A stretch of DNA of 50,626 bases, taken from contig JASHNY010000206.1 in the NCBI GenBank assembly GCA_030041385.1, positions 1 to 50,626 of the forward strand. The letters run 5' to 3'. The notes under the pieces were generated by a model. That model was not told the DNA's origin. It worked only from the letters and a program-made list of their open reading frames with translations, and searched no databases. Position 1 is the stretch's first letter; each line of letters opens with the position of its first letter. This stretch comes from Alphaproteobacteria bacterium. Lineage in GTDB: Bacteria; Pseudomonadota; Alphaproteobacteria; ATCC43930; CGMCC-115725. Below are positions 25,659 to 34,588 of this stretch, piece after piece. Both the position numbers and the translations under genes were made by a program.

Positions 25659-27535
25659 CAGAACGCCTGCCCCAGCCCGAGATACAATTCGAACGCGTCG
25701 TTGCCCGGGACCCTGGTCAGCGGCACCGCGATATCGGCGCGAATCGGCCCGATCGGCGTGTAATAGCGCACGCCCACCCCGGCGCCGATTTCAACCGCGC
25801 CGGAAAACGGCGTATTGGCCGCGCTGACCTGGCCGGCATCGACAAACACGGCGGTGCCGAAATTCTTGAACAGGCGCTGGCGGAACTCGACCGTGCCGGC
25901 ATCGACGGCGGTGCCGCCGATCGGATTGTCATCGGGGAAGCGCGGCCCGATCGACTGGTATTTGAAGCCGCGCACGGTCGCGGTGCCGCCTCCGTAGAAG
26001 CGTTGGTCGGGCGGGATCTCGAATTGCGAGGCGCCCTGGACGCTGCCGACCAGCGCCCGCAACGCCAACACGCTGCGCCCCGGCCCGCTGCCGAGGCCGA
26101 ACCGGTTGAGGTCGATATAGGTCGAGCCGGAAGCCTGCAGGATCGCAAACGGGTTGGTATGGCTGCCGAAGGACAGCGTCGGCGTCGCGGTCAACGCCGC
26201 CCGCACGCCCTTGGTCGGGTCTTGCAGCGGGTCGCTGAGGCCGGTCGTGTCGTATTTCACGGTCATCGGCAGGCCGAGCAGCGTGTAATCCCGGGTCACT
26301 CCCTCCTGCTCGATCCGCTCGCGCTCGCCGGAGATGCCGATGCTGCCGCTCCATACATCGGAGAATTTGCGGTGCAGCGACACGCCGGCGGTGATCGCGG
26401 TCTGGTCGTAGGCTTCCAGATCCTGCCGCAACGCAGCGACGTCGAATTCGAGCGACTGGTCGCGGGTCAGGAAATCCGGCTTGATCAACTGCGCCGACAG
26501 GTCGTAGCCGAGGCCCTGGACGGCGCTGCCGGCGAGCCCGGTGCCGGCGGCCGACAATTTCAATTGCTCGCCGTTGCCGAACAGATTGCGGTCGGTCCAG
26601 GTGGTCGCGAGGCTAGCACCGAGATCGGTCGAGTAGGCGACCGTTGCGCCGACCGTATATTTGGGCCGCTCCTGGAAATCGAAGATGATCGGGATGCGCC
26701 CGTCAGGGGCAATCTGGGTTCCGGCGCGCACCGAGATCCCAGAAAAGACGCCGAGGGAATTCAGGTCCTGGCGCGCCTCTTCGATCTTGCTTGGCTGGTA
26801 GAGCTCGCCCGGATGCAGCAGCAGGCGGCGCCGCACAAAGCTTTCGTTGACCCCCTTGAGCCCGAGGAACTCGATCGGGCCGATCGTCGCCCGCCTTCCG
26901 GTCATGACCGTGAAAGTGACGTTGATGAGCCGCGCCTTCGCGTCCTCGACGGCGACCGGAGGCGGCACGCTGGCCAGCGCATAGCCGTCTTCCTGCAACG
27001 CACTAAGGAGCCGCGCCCCGGCTGCCAGCACCGCATCGGCAACCGCCGGCTGCCCCGGTTCCAGCCCGAATTTGGCGCGCGCATCGGCCGGCACCGCGCC
27101 GACGATCGTGACGCGCCCGAGATGGAACAGCGGTCCCCGGGTGATCGACACCTTGATCGCGACGTCCTTGCCCTTGGGGACTTTGTCGATCAAATCGGCG
27201 AGCCCGACCTCGTCGAGGCTGTGACCGTCGAGGCGAATCGCCGCCGTGCCGTCATAATAGCCGAAGCTCTGCAAGACCGTTTCAAGCCGATCGACATCCT
27301 GCTTGGCGCGCAACACGAGCGCGAACGGGCCGACCGGTGCGGTCTGGCGCAATGCGACGAGCTGGGAGGCGCCGTTGAGCGCGGTGTCGAGCGCCGTGTC
27401 GCCGCTGGTCGCGATCGTGACCGTATACGGCTGGGGATCGGCGGCGCGGGCCGGGCGGGCGGGTGCCCCCGACAGTGCCGCCGCGGCCAACAGCGCCAGA
27501 AACAGCGTCCGGATGCCATGCTGGGGACGGTCCAT
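25658..27535 (-). CDS. tamA: TamA, BamA/Omp85-family outer-membrane assembly protein
   Basis: A 625-residue outer-membrane protein. A signal peptide covers residues 1-33 (hydrophobic core LFLALLAAAALSG, cleavage after ARPARA). Three POTRA domains (about 35-270) are followed by a 16-strand beta-barrel with the Omp85 surface motif VRGFKYQSIGPR, a VFVDAGQV strand and a C-terminal strand ending in GLGQAF, with the usual terminal Phe. ATG 27535 was chosen although the frame is open to 27619, because the extra 28 residues are not signal-like and a GGGGA element lies upstream of 27535. It heads the tamA-tamB operon. The intergenic region to the divergent acyl-CoA synthetase gene is 366 bp. Confidence 0.94.
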   Translation of the reverse strand: MDRPQHGIRTLFLALLAAAALSGAPARPARAADPQPYTVTIATSGDTALDTALNGASQLVALRQTAPVGPFALVLRAKQDVDRLETVLQSFGYYDGTAAIRLDGHSLDEVGLADLIDKVPKGKDVAIKVSITRGPLFHLGRVTIVGAVPADARAKFGLEPGQPAVADAVLAAGARLLSALQEDGYALASVPPPVAVEDAKARLINVTFTVMTGRRATIGPIEFLGLKGVNESFVRRRLLLHPGELYQPSKIEEARQDLNSLGVFSGISVRAGTQIAPDGRIPIIFDFQERPKYTVGATVAYSTDLGASLATTWTDRNLFGNGEQLKLSAAGTGLAGSAVQGLGYDLSAQLIKPDFLTRDQSLEFDVAALRQDLEAYDQTAITAGVSLHRKFSDVWSGSIGISGERERIEQEGVTRDYTLLGLPMTVKYDTTGLSDPLQDPTKGVRAALTATPTLSFGSHTNPFAILQASGSTYIDLNRFGLGSGPGRSVLALRALVGSVQGASQFEIPPDQRFYGGGTATVRGFKYQSIGPRFPDDNPIGGTAVDAGTVEFRQRLFKNFGTAVFVDAGQVSAANTPFSGAVEIGAGVGVRYYTPIGPIRADIAVPLTRVPGNDAFELYLGLGQAF

Positions 27536-27901
27536 ACTGTCGCTATCCCCGCTCCTGGCCGCCGGCACGCGCGGCGCTGCTCCGCTCGACAAATCCGCGC
27601 CGGGCAGCCGCCCGGCCAAGGTGGGGCTCCGGCCAAACAGCCGCGCACGGCGCGGCAGTGTAACCGGACTCGCACAGGCTAACGGTCTTGTCGAAGACCG
27701 GTTGCCTCAAAGCTGCTTTTCCAGGCGCCGCTTCAACCCAAGAGGCGGCGAGCCGATCCGCTGAGCGCGGCTGCCGCAATGATAAGCCGGTCGGGCTCGT
27801 TGACGATCGGGTAAGCCTGGCGCGGGTAAGCTTTGCGGCCGCCGCTTCGATTGCGCTTGCGATTGCCGCCGGCGGCGCCGAAGGCAGACCGGGACCGCAA
27901 C
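27536..27901. other. Non-coding divergent region between tamA and the acyl-CoA synthetase
   Basis: A 366-bp stretch with no convincing gene. The reading frames here are arginine-, proline- and alanine-rich shadows with no domain signature. It should contain the promoters of both tamA and the plus-strand synthetase gene. I see no strong -35/-10 pair and no long palindrome. Confidence 0.5.
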
Positions 27902-29695
27902 TTGTCCAACCCCTCGATCGCAACCGAAAAGCTGGCACGAGACGCGTGGATTCGTGCCCTGCAGGCGACCGCGCCGATTGCCCAGAACCCGACCGTCACC
28001 TTGCCGGTTGTCATCGACCGGCTGGCCGATGCGTGCCCGGAAAGTCCGGCGCTGATCGGCGAGGCCGAGTCGCTGACCTACCGGGCGCTCGCGGAGCGGA
28101 TGCGCAGCTATGCCGGCTGGGGGTTGCGGCAGCGCGTCGGCGATGGCGGCGTCGTCTGCCTGCTGATGCGGAACTGCCCGGAATACATGGCGCTGTGGCT
28201 CGGGATCACCCGCATCGGCGGCGTCGTCGCGCTGCTCAACACCCGGCTCAGCGGGGATTCGCTGGTCCACGCGATCAACGTCGTCGCGCCGACGCACCTC
28301 GTCGTCGGCACAGGGCTCGTCGGCGTCGTCGAGGCGGTGACGCCGCGTCTCCGCCCGGAATTGTCTGTCTGGGTGCACGGCGAGGACCATCCGCACCATG
28401 CGCGAGTCGATGCCGCGACGACGGTGGAGGATGGGGAACCTGATACTGCCGGATACCGGCCCCCGACCCTCGCCGATCGCGCCCTTTGCATCTACACCTC
28501 GGGCACGACCGGGCTGCCCAAGGCGGCCAATGTCAGTCACTTCCGGCTGATGCAGTGGAGCCGGTGGTTTGCCGGCATGATGGGCGCGCGCGCCGACGAC
28601 CGCATGTACAACTGTCTGCCGATGTATCACAGCGTCGGCGGCGTCGTCGCCACCGGGGCGATGCTGGTCAGCGGCGGCTCGGTGGTGATCCGCGAGCGGT
28701 TCTCGGCGAGCCGCTTCTGGGACGATGTCGCGACGCTCGGATGCACGGTGTTCCAGTATATCGGCGAATTGTGCCGCTATCTCGTCAACAGCCCGCCGCA
28801 TCCGGGCGAAGCGGCCCACCGTCTCAGGCTGGCCTGCGGCAACGGGTTGCGCCCGGATGTGTGGGGTGAGTTCCGCCGCCGCTTTCAGATCCCGCAGCAC
28901 CTCGAATTCTATGCCGCCACCGAGGCCAATTTCTCGCTTTACAACTGCGAGAGCGAGCCCGGCTCGATCGGCCGCATCCCGCCGTTTCTCGCGCATCGCT
29001 TTCCGGTCGCGCTGGTCAAATTCGATATCGAGCGTGGCGAGCCGGTACGCGGCGAGGACGGGTTTTGCCTCCGCTGCGCGCCCGACGAGATCGGCGAGGC
29101 GGTCAGCCGGATCGCCGACGGCCGTTCCGATGCCGGCAGCCCGTTCGAGGGCTATACCGATCGCGAGGCCTCGGCAAAAAAGGTGTTGCGCGACGTGTTT
29201 GCCGCGGGCGATGCGTGGTTCCGCTCCGGCGACCTGATGCGCAAGGATGCGCGCGGCTTCTACTATTTCGTCGATCGCATCGGCGACACGTTTCGCTGGA
29301 AGGGCGAAAACGTGTCGACCATGGAGGTTGCCGAGGCGGTCGCCGCCTGTCCCGGGATCACCGAGGCCGTGGTCTACGGCGTCGCCGTACCGGCCGCGGA
29401 CGGCCGCGCCGGCATGGCTGCAATCGTCGCCGGGCGCGATCTCGATTTCGCCGCATTGCGCCGGCATCTCCACGCCTCGCTGCCGGAATTTGCGCGGCCC
29501 GTCTTCGTTCGGGTGCGCGACGCGATCGACGTCACCGAAACGTTCAAGCAGAAGAAACAGGAACTGGTCCGCGACGGGTACGACCCGCGGGTCAGTATCG
29601 ATGCGATCTATGTCGACAGTCGGGACGCGGATGCGTTCGTGCGCCTCGATGCGGCGCTTTACGACCGCATCGCCGCGGGCGCGATGCGGCTGTAG
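27902..29695 (+). CDS. FATP-type long-chain acyl-CoA synthetase (AMP-binding)
   Basis: A 597-residue adenylate-forming enzyme of the fatty-acid-transport-protein/FadD6-like group, activating fatty or related acids to acyl-CoA. Motif I is YTSGTTGLPKAA (residues 198-209), LPMYHSVGG is the second, FYAATEANFSLYNCE contains the T-E core with FATP-type flanks, and DRIGDTFRWKGENVSTMEVAEAV is the FATP signature. The C-terminal domain ends with the catalytic-Lys region ETFKQKKQELVRDGYDP. The start is uncertain: no ATG lies in frame near the N-terminus, so TTG 27902 (or TTG 27833) was picked, matching where homologues begin. The stop codon directly abuts the stop of the convergent SDR gene, with no room for a terminator. 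The substrate range is unknown. Confidence 0.9.
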   Translation: MSNPSIATEKLARDAWIRALQATAPIAQNPTVTLPVVIDRLADACPESPALIGEAESLTYRALAERMRSYAGWGLRQRVGDGGVVCLLMRNCPEYMALWLGITRIGGVVALLNTRLSGDSLVHAINVVAPTHLVVGTGLVGVVEAVTPRLRPELSVWVHGEDHPHHARVDAATTVEDGEPDTAGYRPPTLADRALCIYTSGTTGLPKAANVSHFRLMQWSRWFAGMMGARADDRMYNCLPMYHSVGGVVATGAMLVSGGSVVIRERFSASRFWDDVATLGCTVFQYIGELCRYLVNSPPHPGEAAHRLRLACGNGLRPDVWGEFRRRFQIPQHLEFYAATEANFSLYNCESEPGSIGRIPPFLAHRFPVALVKFDIERGEPVRGEDGFCLRCAPDEIGEAVSRIADGRSDAGSPFEGYTDREASAKKVLRDVFAAGDAWFRSGDLMRKDARGFYYFVDRIGDTFRWKGENVSTMEVAEAVAACPGITEAVVYGVAVPAADGRAGMAAIVAGRDLDFAALRRHLHASLPEFARPVFVRVRDAIDVTETFKQKKQELVRDGYDPRVSIDAIYVDSRDADAFVRLDAALYDRIAAGAMRL

Positions 29696-30418
29696 TCAGG
29701 CGGTGTTGCCGGCGTCCACCGTCAATACCGTGCCGGTGATGTTGCGCGCCTTGTCGCTCAGCAAAAACTCGACGGCATTGGCGACATCGCCGATTTCGGC
29801 GAGGCGGTTGAGCGCGCTGCGCCGGGCGATCTTATCGCGCTGGTCATGGCCGAGGCCGCTGGTCATCTCGGTATCGATGAACCCGGGCGCGACGGCATTG
29901 ACGGTGATGCCGAGCGGCCCGACCTCGCGGGCGAGCGAGCGGGTGAAGCCGATGAGGGCGGCCTTGGTCGCGCTGTAGGCCGAAAGCCCGGCATAGCCGG
30001 TCGAGCCCACGATCGAGGCGATGTTGACGATGCGGCCGGCGCCGTGCGCCATCATCGAGCGCACGGCGTATTTGGTGACGACCATCGGCGACACCGTGTT
30101 GAGGTGCACGAGGCGCCCGATCTCGGCGTCGGGCATCGTCGCCAGAACGCCGCTCGTGCCCAGACCGGCATTGTTGACGAGGCCATAGATCGGCCCGAAC
30201 TCCTTTCGCAGGCCGGCGATCAGGGCAGGGACCTCCGCGACCTCGGCAAGGTCGAACGGCACGAAATGAAGGGCGCCGTGCCCATCGCCGGCGGCTTCGC
30301 GCAATGCCGCGCTCTCCGAGCGGGCGATCGCGACGACCCGGTAGCCGGCGGCGCGCAACGCCCGGGCGATGCCGAGGCCGAGGCCCCGGCTGCCGCCGGT
30401 AACGATGACGTTACGCAT
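29696..30418 (-). CDS. SDR family oxidoreductase, FabG-like
   Basis: A 240-residue short-chain dehydrogenase, the last gene of the eight-gene operon. It has the nucleotide motif TGGSRGLGLGIA (7-18), NNAG (82-85), and the catalytic residues Ser135, Tyr148 and Lys152 in NIASIVGS...SAYSATKAAL, spaced as in FabG. The C-terminus (GTVLTVDAGNTA) is also FabG-like. FabG-type enzymes reduce 3-oxoacyl groups on an acyl carrier protein with NADPH, which fits an ACP two genes upstream. The start overlaps the ligase stop by 8 bp. The frame is open beyond 30418 but ATG 30418 puts the Rossmann strand at the N-terminus. Its substrate could be a carrier-bound ketoacyl intermediate. Confidence 0.92.
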   Translation of the reverse strand: MRNVIVTGGSRGLGLGIARALRAAGYRVVAIARSESAALREAAGDGHGALHFVPFDLAEVAEVPALIAGLRKEFGPIYGLVNNAGLGTSGVLATMPDAEIGRLVHLNTVSPMVVTKYAVRSMMAHGAGRIVNIASIVGSTGYAGLSAYSATKAALIGFTRSLAREVGPLGITVNAVAPGFIDTEMTSGLGHDQRDKIARRSALNRLAEIGDVANAVEFLLSDKARNITGTVLTVDAGNTA

Positions 30419-31802
30419 TGCGGCGCGCCAATTTGCCGGCGGTGCCGACATCGAGCGAACCGACGAAGCGGATGGCGGCCGGAACCTTGTGCGGCGGCAA
30501 TCCGCGGCGGCACGCGGCGATGATGTCGCTCTGCAATGCCGCGCCGGGGGCGTCGCCCGGGAGGTTCCGCAGCACCACCTCGGCGACGACGACCGCGCCG
30601 GTAAACGGGTTCTTGCGCGGCTTGACCAGCGACATCCGCACCGCCGGATGGCGGTTGAGCACGGCCTCGACCTCTTCCGGGTGAACCTTCAGCCCGCCGA
30701 CATTGATGATCCCGCCGCGCCGGCCCATGAAAAAATAGCGCTCGCCGCGCCGGTCGAGCATGTCGCCGGTATCGACGAAGCCGTCCGCGTCCCGTAATGG
30801 ACCGCCCGGGCCGAGATACCGGCTCGCGGTGCGGTCCGAGCGGATCTGCAGCGAGCCGTCTTCGATTTTCATTTCGACCGCCTCGCCCGGCCGCTCGATC
30901 AATTCCGCCGGAAAGCCGGCCAGATTGTCGTTGACGGCAAAGCCGACCCCGGCCTCGGTCGTCGCGAAGGCGTGGGCGACGCCGGCATCGCGATAAAATG
31001 CGCGCAGATCGTCGAGAATGGCCTGGTCGGCGATCTCGCCGGACAGGCGCACATAGCGCGGCGCGATGCGGCCGGCCGCCGGGCTCATCAAGGCGCGCCG
31101 CCAATGCGACGGCGTCCCCGAGATCAGCGTGACCCCGCAGCCCCCGGCGCGGGCGAGAAAATCGGCGGTCGTCTCGCGCGCGCTCGACAGCACCAGCGAG
31201 CCGCCACCCAGCACGGCGCGGAAGAAGATCTGCAGCCCGCCATAGCGGCGGATATCGTAAAACGTGCTCCACACCGCTCGCTCGGTCGGCGTATCGCCGT
31301 TCGGCCTGATCGCGCCGACGAGGCTCGCCAGCGAATGAACGACCAGTTTCGGCACACCGGTCGTGCCCGAGGTCATCAATACCCATTCGGTCGGGCCATG
31401 CGGGTCGCGCCGCGGCTGCGCCGAGGCGATTTCCGGATTGCACAACACCCGCCGCAGATGGGCGGGAACCGCGAGATCCGCCTTGCCGCAGTCGCATACG
31501 ACCGTATCGATCTCGGCGGTCTCGATAATGTGCGGGATATGCTCCGCCGCGAGGTCCGGCGGGCACAAGACCAGCCGGCGCACGATGCCGTCGAGTTCGA
31601 TCATCGCCAGGGCGGCGGTCAGCTGGCTGTCGGTGGCGACGAGGACCGAGCGCCCGGCAAGTTCGGCGAGGGGGCAACCGAGGCTGGACCCTGCGGCCAG
31701 TTCGCCGAGCGCGACGCTGCGCTCGGCAGCGTGCAGAAAGCGGCCGGGCAGGCCTCTTCCGCGCGCAATCAGGCGCCACAGCGACTCATCGCGCGGCGGC
31801 AT
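30411..31802 (-). CDS. AMP-dependent ligase (free-standing adenylation-domain-like enzyme)
   Basis: A 463-residue adenylate-forming ligase that should activate a carboxylic acid and load it on the adjacent acyl carrier protein. Motifs include WVLMTSGTTGVPKLVVHS (140-157), FATTEAGVG, FVDTGDMLDRRGERYFFMGRRGGIINVGGLKVHPEEVEAVL and the catalytic lysine in GTAGKLARR at the C-terminus. Compared with typical acyl-CoA or NRPS adenylation enzymes (500-550 residues) its N-terminal subdomain is shortened. The start overlaps the ACP stop by 17 bp and its stop overlaps the SDR start by 8 bp, so it is translated in step with both. Whether the substrate is a fatty acid, aryl acid or amino acid is not decidable from sequence. 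Confidence 0.9.
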   Translation of the reverse strand: MPPRDESLWRLIARGRGLPGRFLHAAERSVALGELAAGSSLGCPLAELAGRSVLVATDSQLTAALAMIELDGIVRRLVLCPPDLAAEHIPHIIETAEIDTVVCDCGKADLAVPAHLRRVLCNPEIASAQPRRDPHGPTEWVLMTSGTTGVPKLVVHSLASLVGAIRPNGDTPTERAVWSTFYDIRRYGGLQIFFRAVLGGGSLVLSSARETTADFLARAGGCGVTLISGTPSHWRRALMSPAAGRIAPRYVRLSGEIADQAILDDLRAFYRDAGVAHAFATTEAGVGFAVNDNLAGFPAELIERPGEAVEMKIEDGSLQIRSDRTASRYLGPGGPLRDADGFVDTGDMLDRRGERYFFMGRRGGIINVGGLKVHPEEVEAVLNRHPAVRMSLVKPRKNPFTGAVVVAEVVLRNLPGDAPGAALQSDIIAACRRGLPPHKVPAAIRFVGSLDVGTAGKLARRNA

Positions 31803-32034
31803 TTTCGTAGAACTTCACGAAATCGCCGAACGTCACCGGGAATTTGTCGTCGGTCGCGGTCTGGAACGGATCGACCCCGAGCTCGTCTTCGAGCCGCGCG
31901 ACGATGATCGCAAAGCACAGCGAATCGAGCCCTGACTCCAGCAGCAGCGTGTCGTCGCGCAAGGCCGCCAGCGTCTTGCCCTGCTCGCCGGAGACCTGCT
32001 CGAACTGCGAGAAGATCGTCGATTTTACAGACAT
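31786..32034 (-). CDS. Free-standing acyl carrier protein
   Basis: An 82-residue carrier protein. The phosphopantetheine attachment site is Ser38 in LESGLDSLCFAIIVARLE, a clear (L)GxDSL motif. The sequence then runs ELGVDPFQTATDDKFPVTFGDFVKFYENA, which fits helices 2-4 of an ACP. It is unlike FabD-partner AcpP in detail and sits between the thioesterase and the ligase, overlapping the former by 10 bp and the latter by 17 bp. It probably carries the acyl group activated by the adjacent ligase; phosphopantetheinylation would need a transferase elsewhere. ATG 32034 is used; a longer frame to 32094 lies inside the thioesterase gene. Confidence 0.9.
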   Translation of the reverse strand: MSVKSTIFSQFEQVSGEQGKTLAALRDDTLLLESGLDSLCFAIIVARLEDELGVDPFQTATDDKFPVTFGDFVKFYENAAAR

Positions 32035-33047
32035 TGCCCCGATTCCGTGGATGGGAGGATGCAAGCGCGCGAGCCCGCTGCCCGCGCCAGGCAATCGCCG
32101 ATCGCGGCGGCGACCGAGGCCGCGTTTGTTTCGAGCATGCCGAGATGCGAGCCGGCGACGCGGCGGATTTCGAGATCGCCGAGGAACCGGCGCCAGACCC
32201 GGGCCGGTGCGCGCGGCTCAAGGCCCGGGACCTCCTTCGGCTGCACAAACACGACCTTTCCGGTATAAGGCGCGGGCCGGTAGGCCTCGCCGGCGTTGAA
32301 CGTGGCAACGTGGACCCGGCGCGACGCGGCGCTGGCGCCTTCGGGAACAACCGGCGGTGTCGGCAATACGGTGACGCCGCTCGCCGCCAGATAGCCCGCC
32401 AGGCTGCCGATGCGCCGCATCGCCTCGCGCAGCGCCGACCTCGGCGAATAGCGCCGCAGCGCCCAGATCGCCTTGACCGCCTGGCGGCACAGGATGTCGG
32501 CATGGCAGGCCAGCGGCCATACCTGCCGGCTCGGATAGGTGTCGAGCAGGACGACGAGCGGCACGCGGTCTTCCGCGGCGGTGAGCTGCTGCGCCATCTC
32601 CAGCGCCACCAACCCGCCCGCCGAATAGCCGATCAGCAGATAGGGGCCGGCCGGCCGTGCCGCCTTGATCGCGGCGATCGCGTATCGTGCCATCTCGGCG
32701 ATGGTCTCGCAGGGCATTTCGCCCTCCTCGATGCCGCGCGGCCTGACCGCATAGACCGGCATCGGCACCGCCAGCGCGGCCGCGAGAGGCGCGAGCTGCA
32801 GGATGCTGCCGGGGGCGCCGGGAATCATGAACGCCGGCGGTTCGTCGTTGCCGGGCTTCATCGTGATGCAGGCTTCGGGCGAGGCTGCCGCCGCCCCGCG
32901 CGTGCGCAGCCATTCGCGCCCTGCCCGCACGCTGCGAAACAGGCGCGCGGTGGCCTCCTGCGCGAGTTGCGGGCTGATCGGCGCCGGTTCGGCCCGGCCC
33001 CCGGCAGCCGGGTCGGCGAGCGCCGAAATGTCAGTGGTCGGGTGCAC
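32025..33047 (-). CDS. Thioesterase-domain protein (type II thioesterase/alpha-beta hydrolase fold)
   Basis: A protein of about 340 residues whose main part (from about residue 72) is a PF00975-type thioesterase: EPPAFMIPGAPGSILQLAPLAAAL, PVYAVRPRGIEEGE, the Ser nucleophile in LLIGYSAGGLVALEMAQQL, and a C-terminal catalytic His in RVAGSHLGMLE. The N-terminal 70 residues are not recognised. The GTG at 33047 has GGAGGA directly before it and is preferred to TTG 33092, although the spacing is short; the N-terminus is uncertain. It overlaps the ACP by 10 bp. It may release the acyl product from the carrier protein or transfer it to an amine; no condensation domain is present in the cluster. The call as a thioesterase is firm, the substrate open. 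Confidence 0.85.
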   Translation of the reverse strand: MHPTTDISALADPAAGGRAEPAPISPQLAQEATARLFRSVRAGREWLRTRGAAAASPEACITMKPGNDEPPAFMIPGAPGSILQLAPLAAALAVPMPVYAVRPRGIEEGEMPCETIAEMARYAIAAIKAARPAGPYLLIGYSAGGLVALEMAQQLTAAEDRVPLVVLLDTYPSRQVWPLACHADILCRQAVKAIWALRRYSPRSALREAMRRIGSLAGYLAASGVTVLPTPPVVPEGASAASRRVHVATFNAGEAYRPAPYTGKVVFVQPKEVPGLEPRAPARVWRRFLGDLEIRRVAGSHLGMLETNAASVAAAIGDCLARAAGSRACILPSTESGQCL

Positions 33048-33121
33048 CGATCCTCCATCGCTGCCGATGCGAGCGGCCGGAGATTGCGCCAAGAGTTTCA
33101 GCCGGTTGTCTTAACTTAGCG

Positions 33122-34588
33122 TCAACCGGCGCCGGCCAGCGGCGCATGGCGGGCGCTTTCCAGCGCCTCCACCAGCGCCATCGCATCGTCGGGCGCGGTA
33201 TCCCCGTGCGTCACGCAGGCGCGAATGACCGGCCTGCCCTCGAAATCCGCCACCGAGATCCAGGCGCGACCGGAGGCGAGGACCCGGGCGACGATCGCGC
33301 GCGCATCGTCCGAACCCGGCGGCGGCTCGATGCACAGCACGGCCGCCGGCGAGCGGTTGGCGATCGACCAGCCGCGCGCCGTCAATGCCCTTGCAAGGAA
33401 GGCGGTCAGCTCGACCGCATGTTCGATATGCCTCGCATAGCCGCTCCAGCCGGCCGCGGCCAGCGACATGAACAGGCGCAGGCCGAGAAAGCGGCGTGAC
33501 CACTGCAATGACGTCACGTATGGGTCGATCCCGCCGAGATTGGACGGCATGTAGCCGGTCGAAACCCGGAACGCCGCGCCCAGGATGTTTCGATAGCGCG
33601 TGAAGAACATGCCGCAACCCATTGTCGCAGCGAACCATTTGTGCGCATCGATGGTGACCGAATCGGCCTCTTCGATGCCGGCGAGCACACCGCGTGTCCG
33701 GTCCGAAGCAATCAGGCCGCCGCCCCAGGCGGCATCGACGTGATACCAGAGACCCTCGCCGCGGGCGATCGCGGCGCAGGCGGGAAGCGGGTCGATCATC
33801 CCGGCATTGGTGGTGCCGGCGGTGGCGGCGATCATGACCGGGACGCGGCCATCGGTGCGGTCGGCCCTGATCGCGGCGGCCAGCGCGTCCGGGTCGAGCC
33901 GGCCGCTCCCGTCGGTCGCGACGAGCCGCACCGCGTCACGGCCGATGCCGGCCTGATGCGCGATCTTGAACCAGGCGAGGTGGCTTTCGCGCGAGACGTA
34001 GAGGGCCGGCGGCCCGGCGAAGGCGCGCGCCCCAACGGCGGCGAAATCCGCGTGGGCCTGGGTCAAGGCGCAGATCAGCGCGGTGTAGTTGGCCTCGGCG
34101 CCGCCGGTCGTGAAATGACCCGCGGTTTCGGGCGCAAGCCCGGCGCGACGGGCGACGGCGGCGATCGTGTGGGTCTCGATCTCGACCGCGACCGGCGAAG
34201 TGGTCGAGGTCGCCAGCTGCGGGTTGAAGGCGGCCGCGATCCGGTCGGCGCATTGCGCCGGGAAGGTCGGGGCCGGGTTGAACAACCCGAAATAGCGCGG
34301 ATGCGTCACGTGAACGACGCCCCGCTCCAATTGCGCGACGACCCAGGAGAACAGCGCCTCGGCCGGGTACTCGGCGGCGAAATCGAATTCCGCCAACTCG
34401 CGCCGGAACGCGGCAAGGTCGAGCGTCGGGGTAACGGCGCCCTCCCGAACCCGCGAATCCGCGGCGAGCAGGTCGCGGGTCAGCCGATCGTCCCAGTGCT
34501 CGCGCTCGCTCCGCGCCGGAAACAGCGGCGAACCCGATCCCGGCTCCGCTCCCGCGCGCTGCAGGGTCATTTGTCCGCCGTCAGCCAT
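33122..34588 (-). CDS. Group II PLP-dependent amino-acid decarboxylase
   Basis: A 488-residue enzyme of the aromatic-amino-acid/glutamate/diaminobutyrate decarboxylase fold. The PLP lysine is Lys317 in SVTIDAHKWFAATMGCG; HVDAAWGG (283-290) supplies the aspartate that pairs with the pyridine nitrogen, and HFTTGGAEANYTAL and IAATAGTTNAGMIDPL bind PLP. Which amino acid is decarboxylated cannot be read off; serine, diaminobutyrate, ornithine, glutamate and aromatic amino acids are all substrates in the wider family. ATG 34588 has GAGG at good spacing and overlaps the metA-type stop by 8 bp (ATGGCTGA); an internal ATG at 34570 is an alternative. The longer frame to 35107 lies inside the upstream gene and is spurious. 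Product: an amine that may enter the same pathway. Confidence 0.92.
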   Translation of the reverse strand: MADGGQMTLQRAGAEPGSGSPLFPARSEREHWDDRLTRDLLAADSRVREGAVTPTLDLAAFRRELAEFDFAAEYPAEALFSWVVAQLERGVVHVTHPRYFGLFNPAPTFPAQCADRIAAAFNPQLATSTTSPVAVEIETHTIAAVARRAGLAPETAGHFTTGGAEANYTALICALTQAHADFAAVGARAFAGPPALYVSRESHLAWFKIAHQAGIGRDAVRLVATDGSGRLDPDALAAAIRADRTDGRVPVMIAATAGTTNAGMIDPLPACAAIARGEGLWYHVDAAWGGGLIASDRTRGVLAGIEEADSVTIDAHKWFAATMGCGMFFTRYRNILGAAFRVSTGYMPSNLGGIDPYVTSLQWSRRFLGLRLFMSLAAAGWSGYARHIEHAVELTAFLARALTARGWSIANRSPAAVLCIEPPPGSDDARAIVARVLASGRAWISVADFEGRPVIRACVTHGDTAPDDAMALVEALESARHAPLAGAG

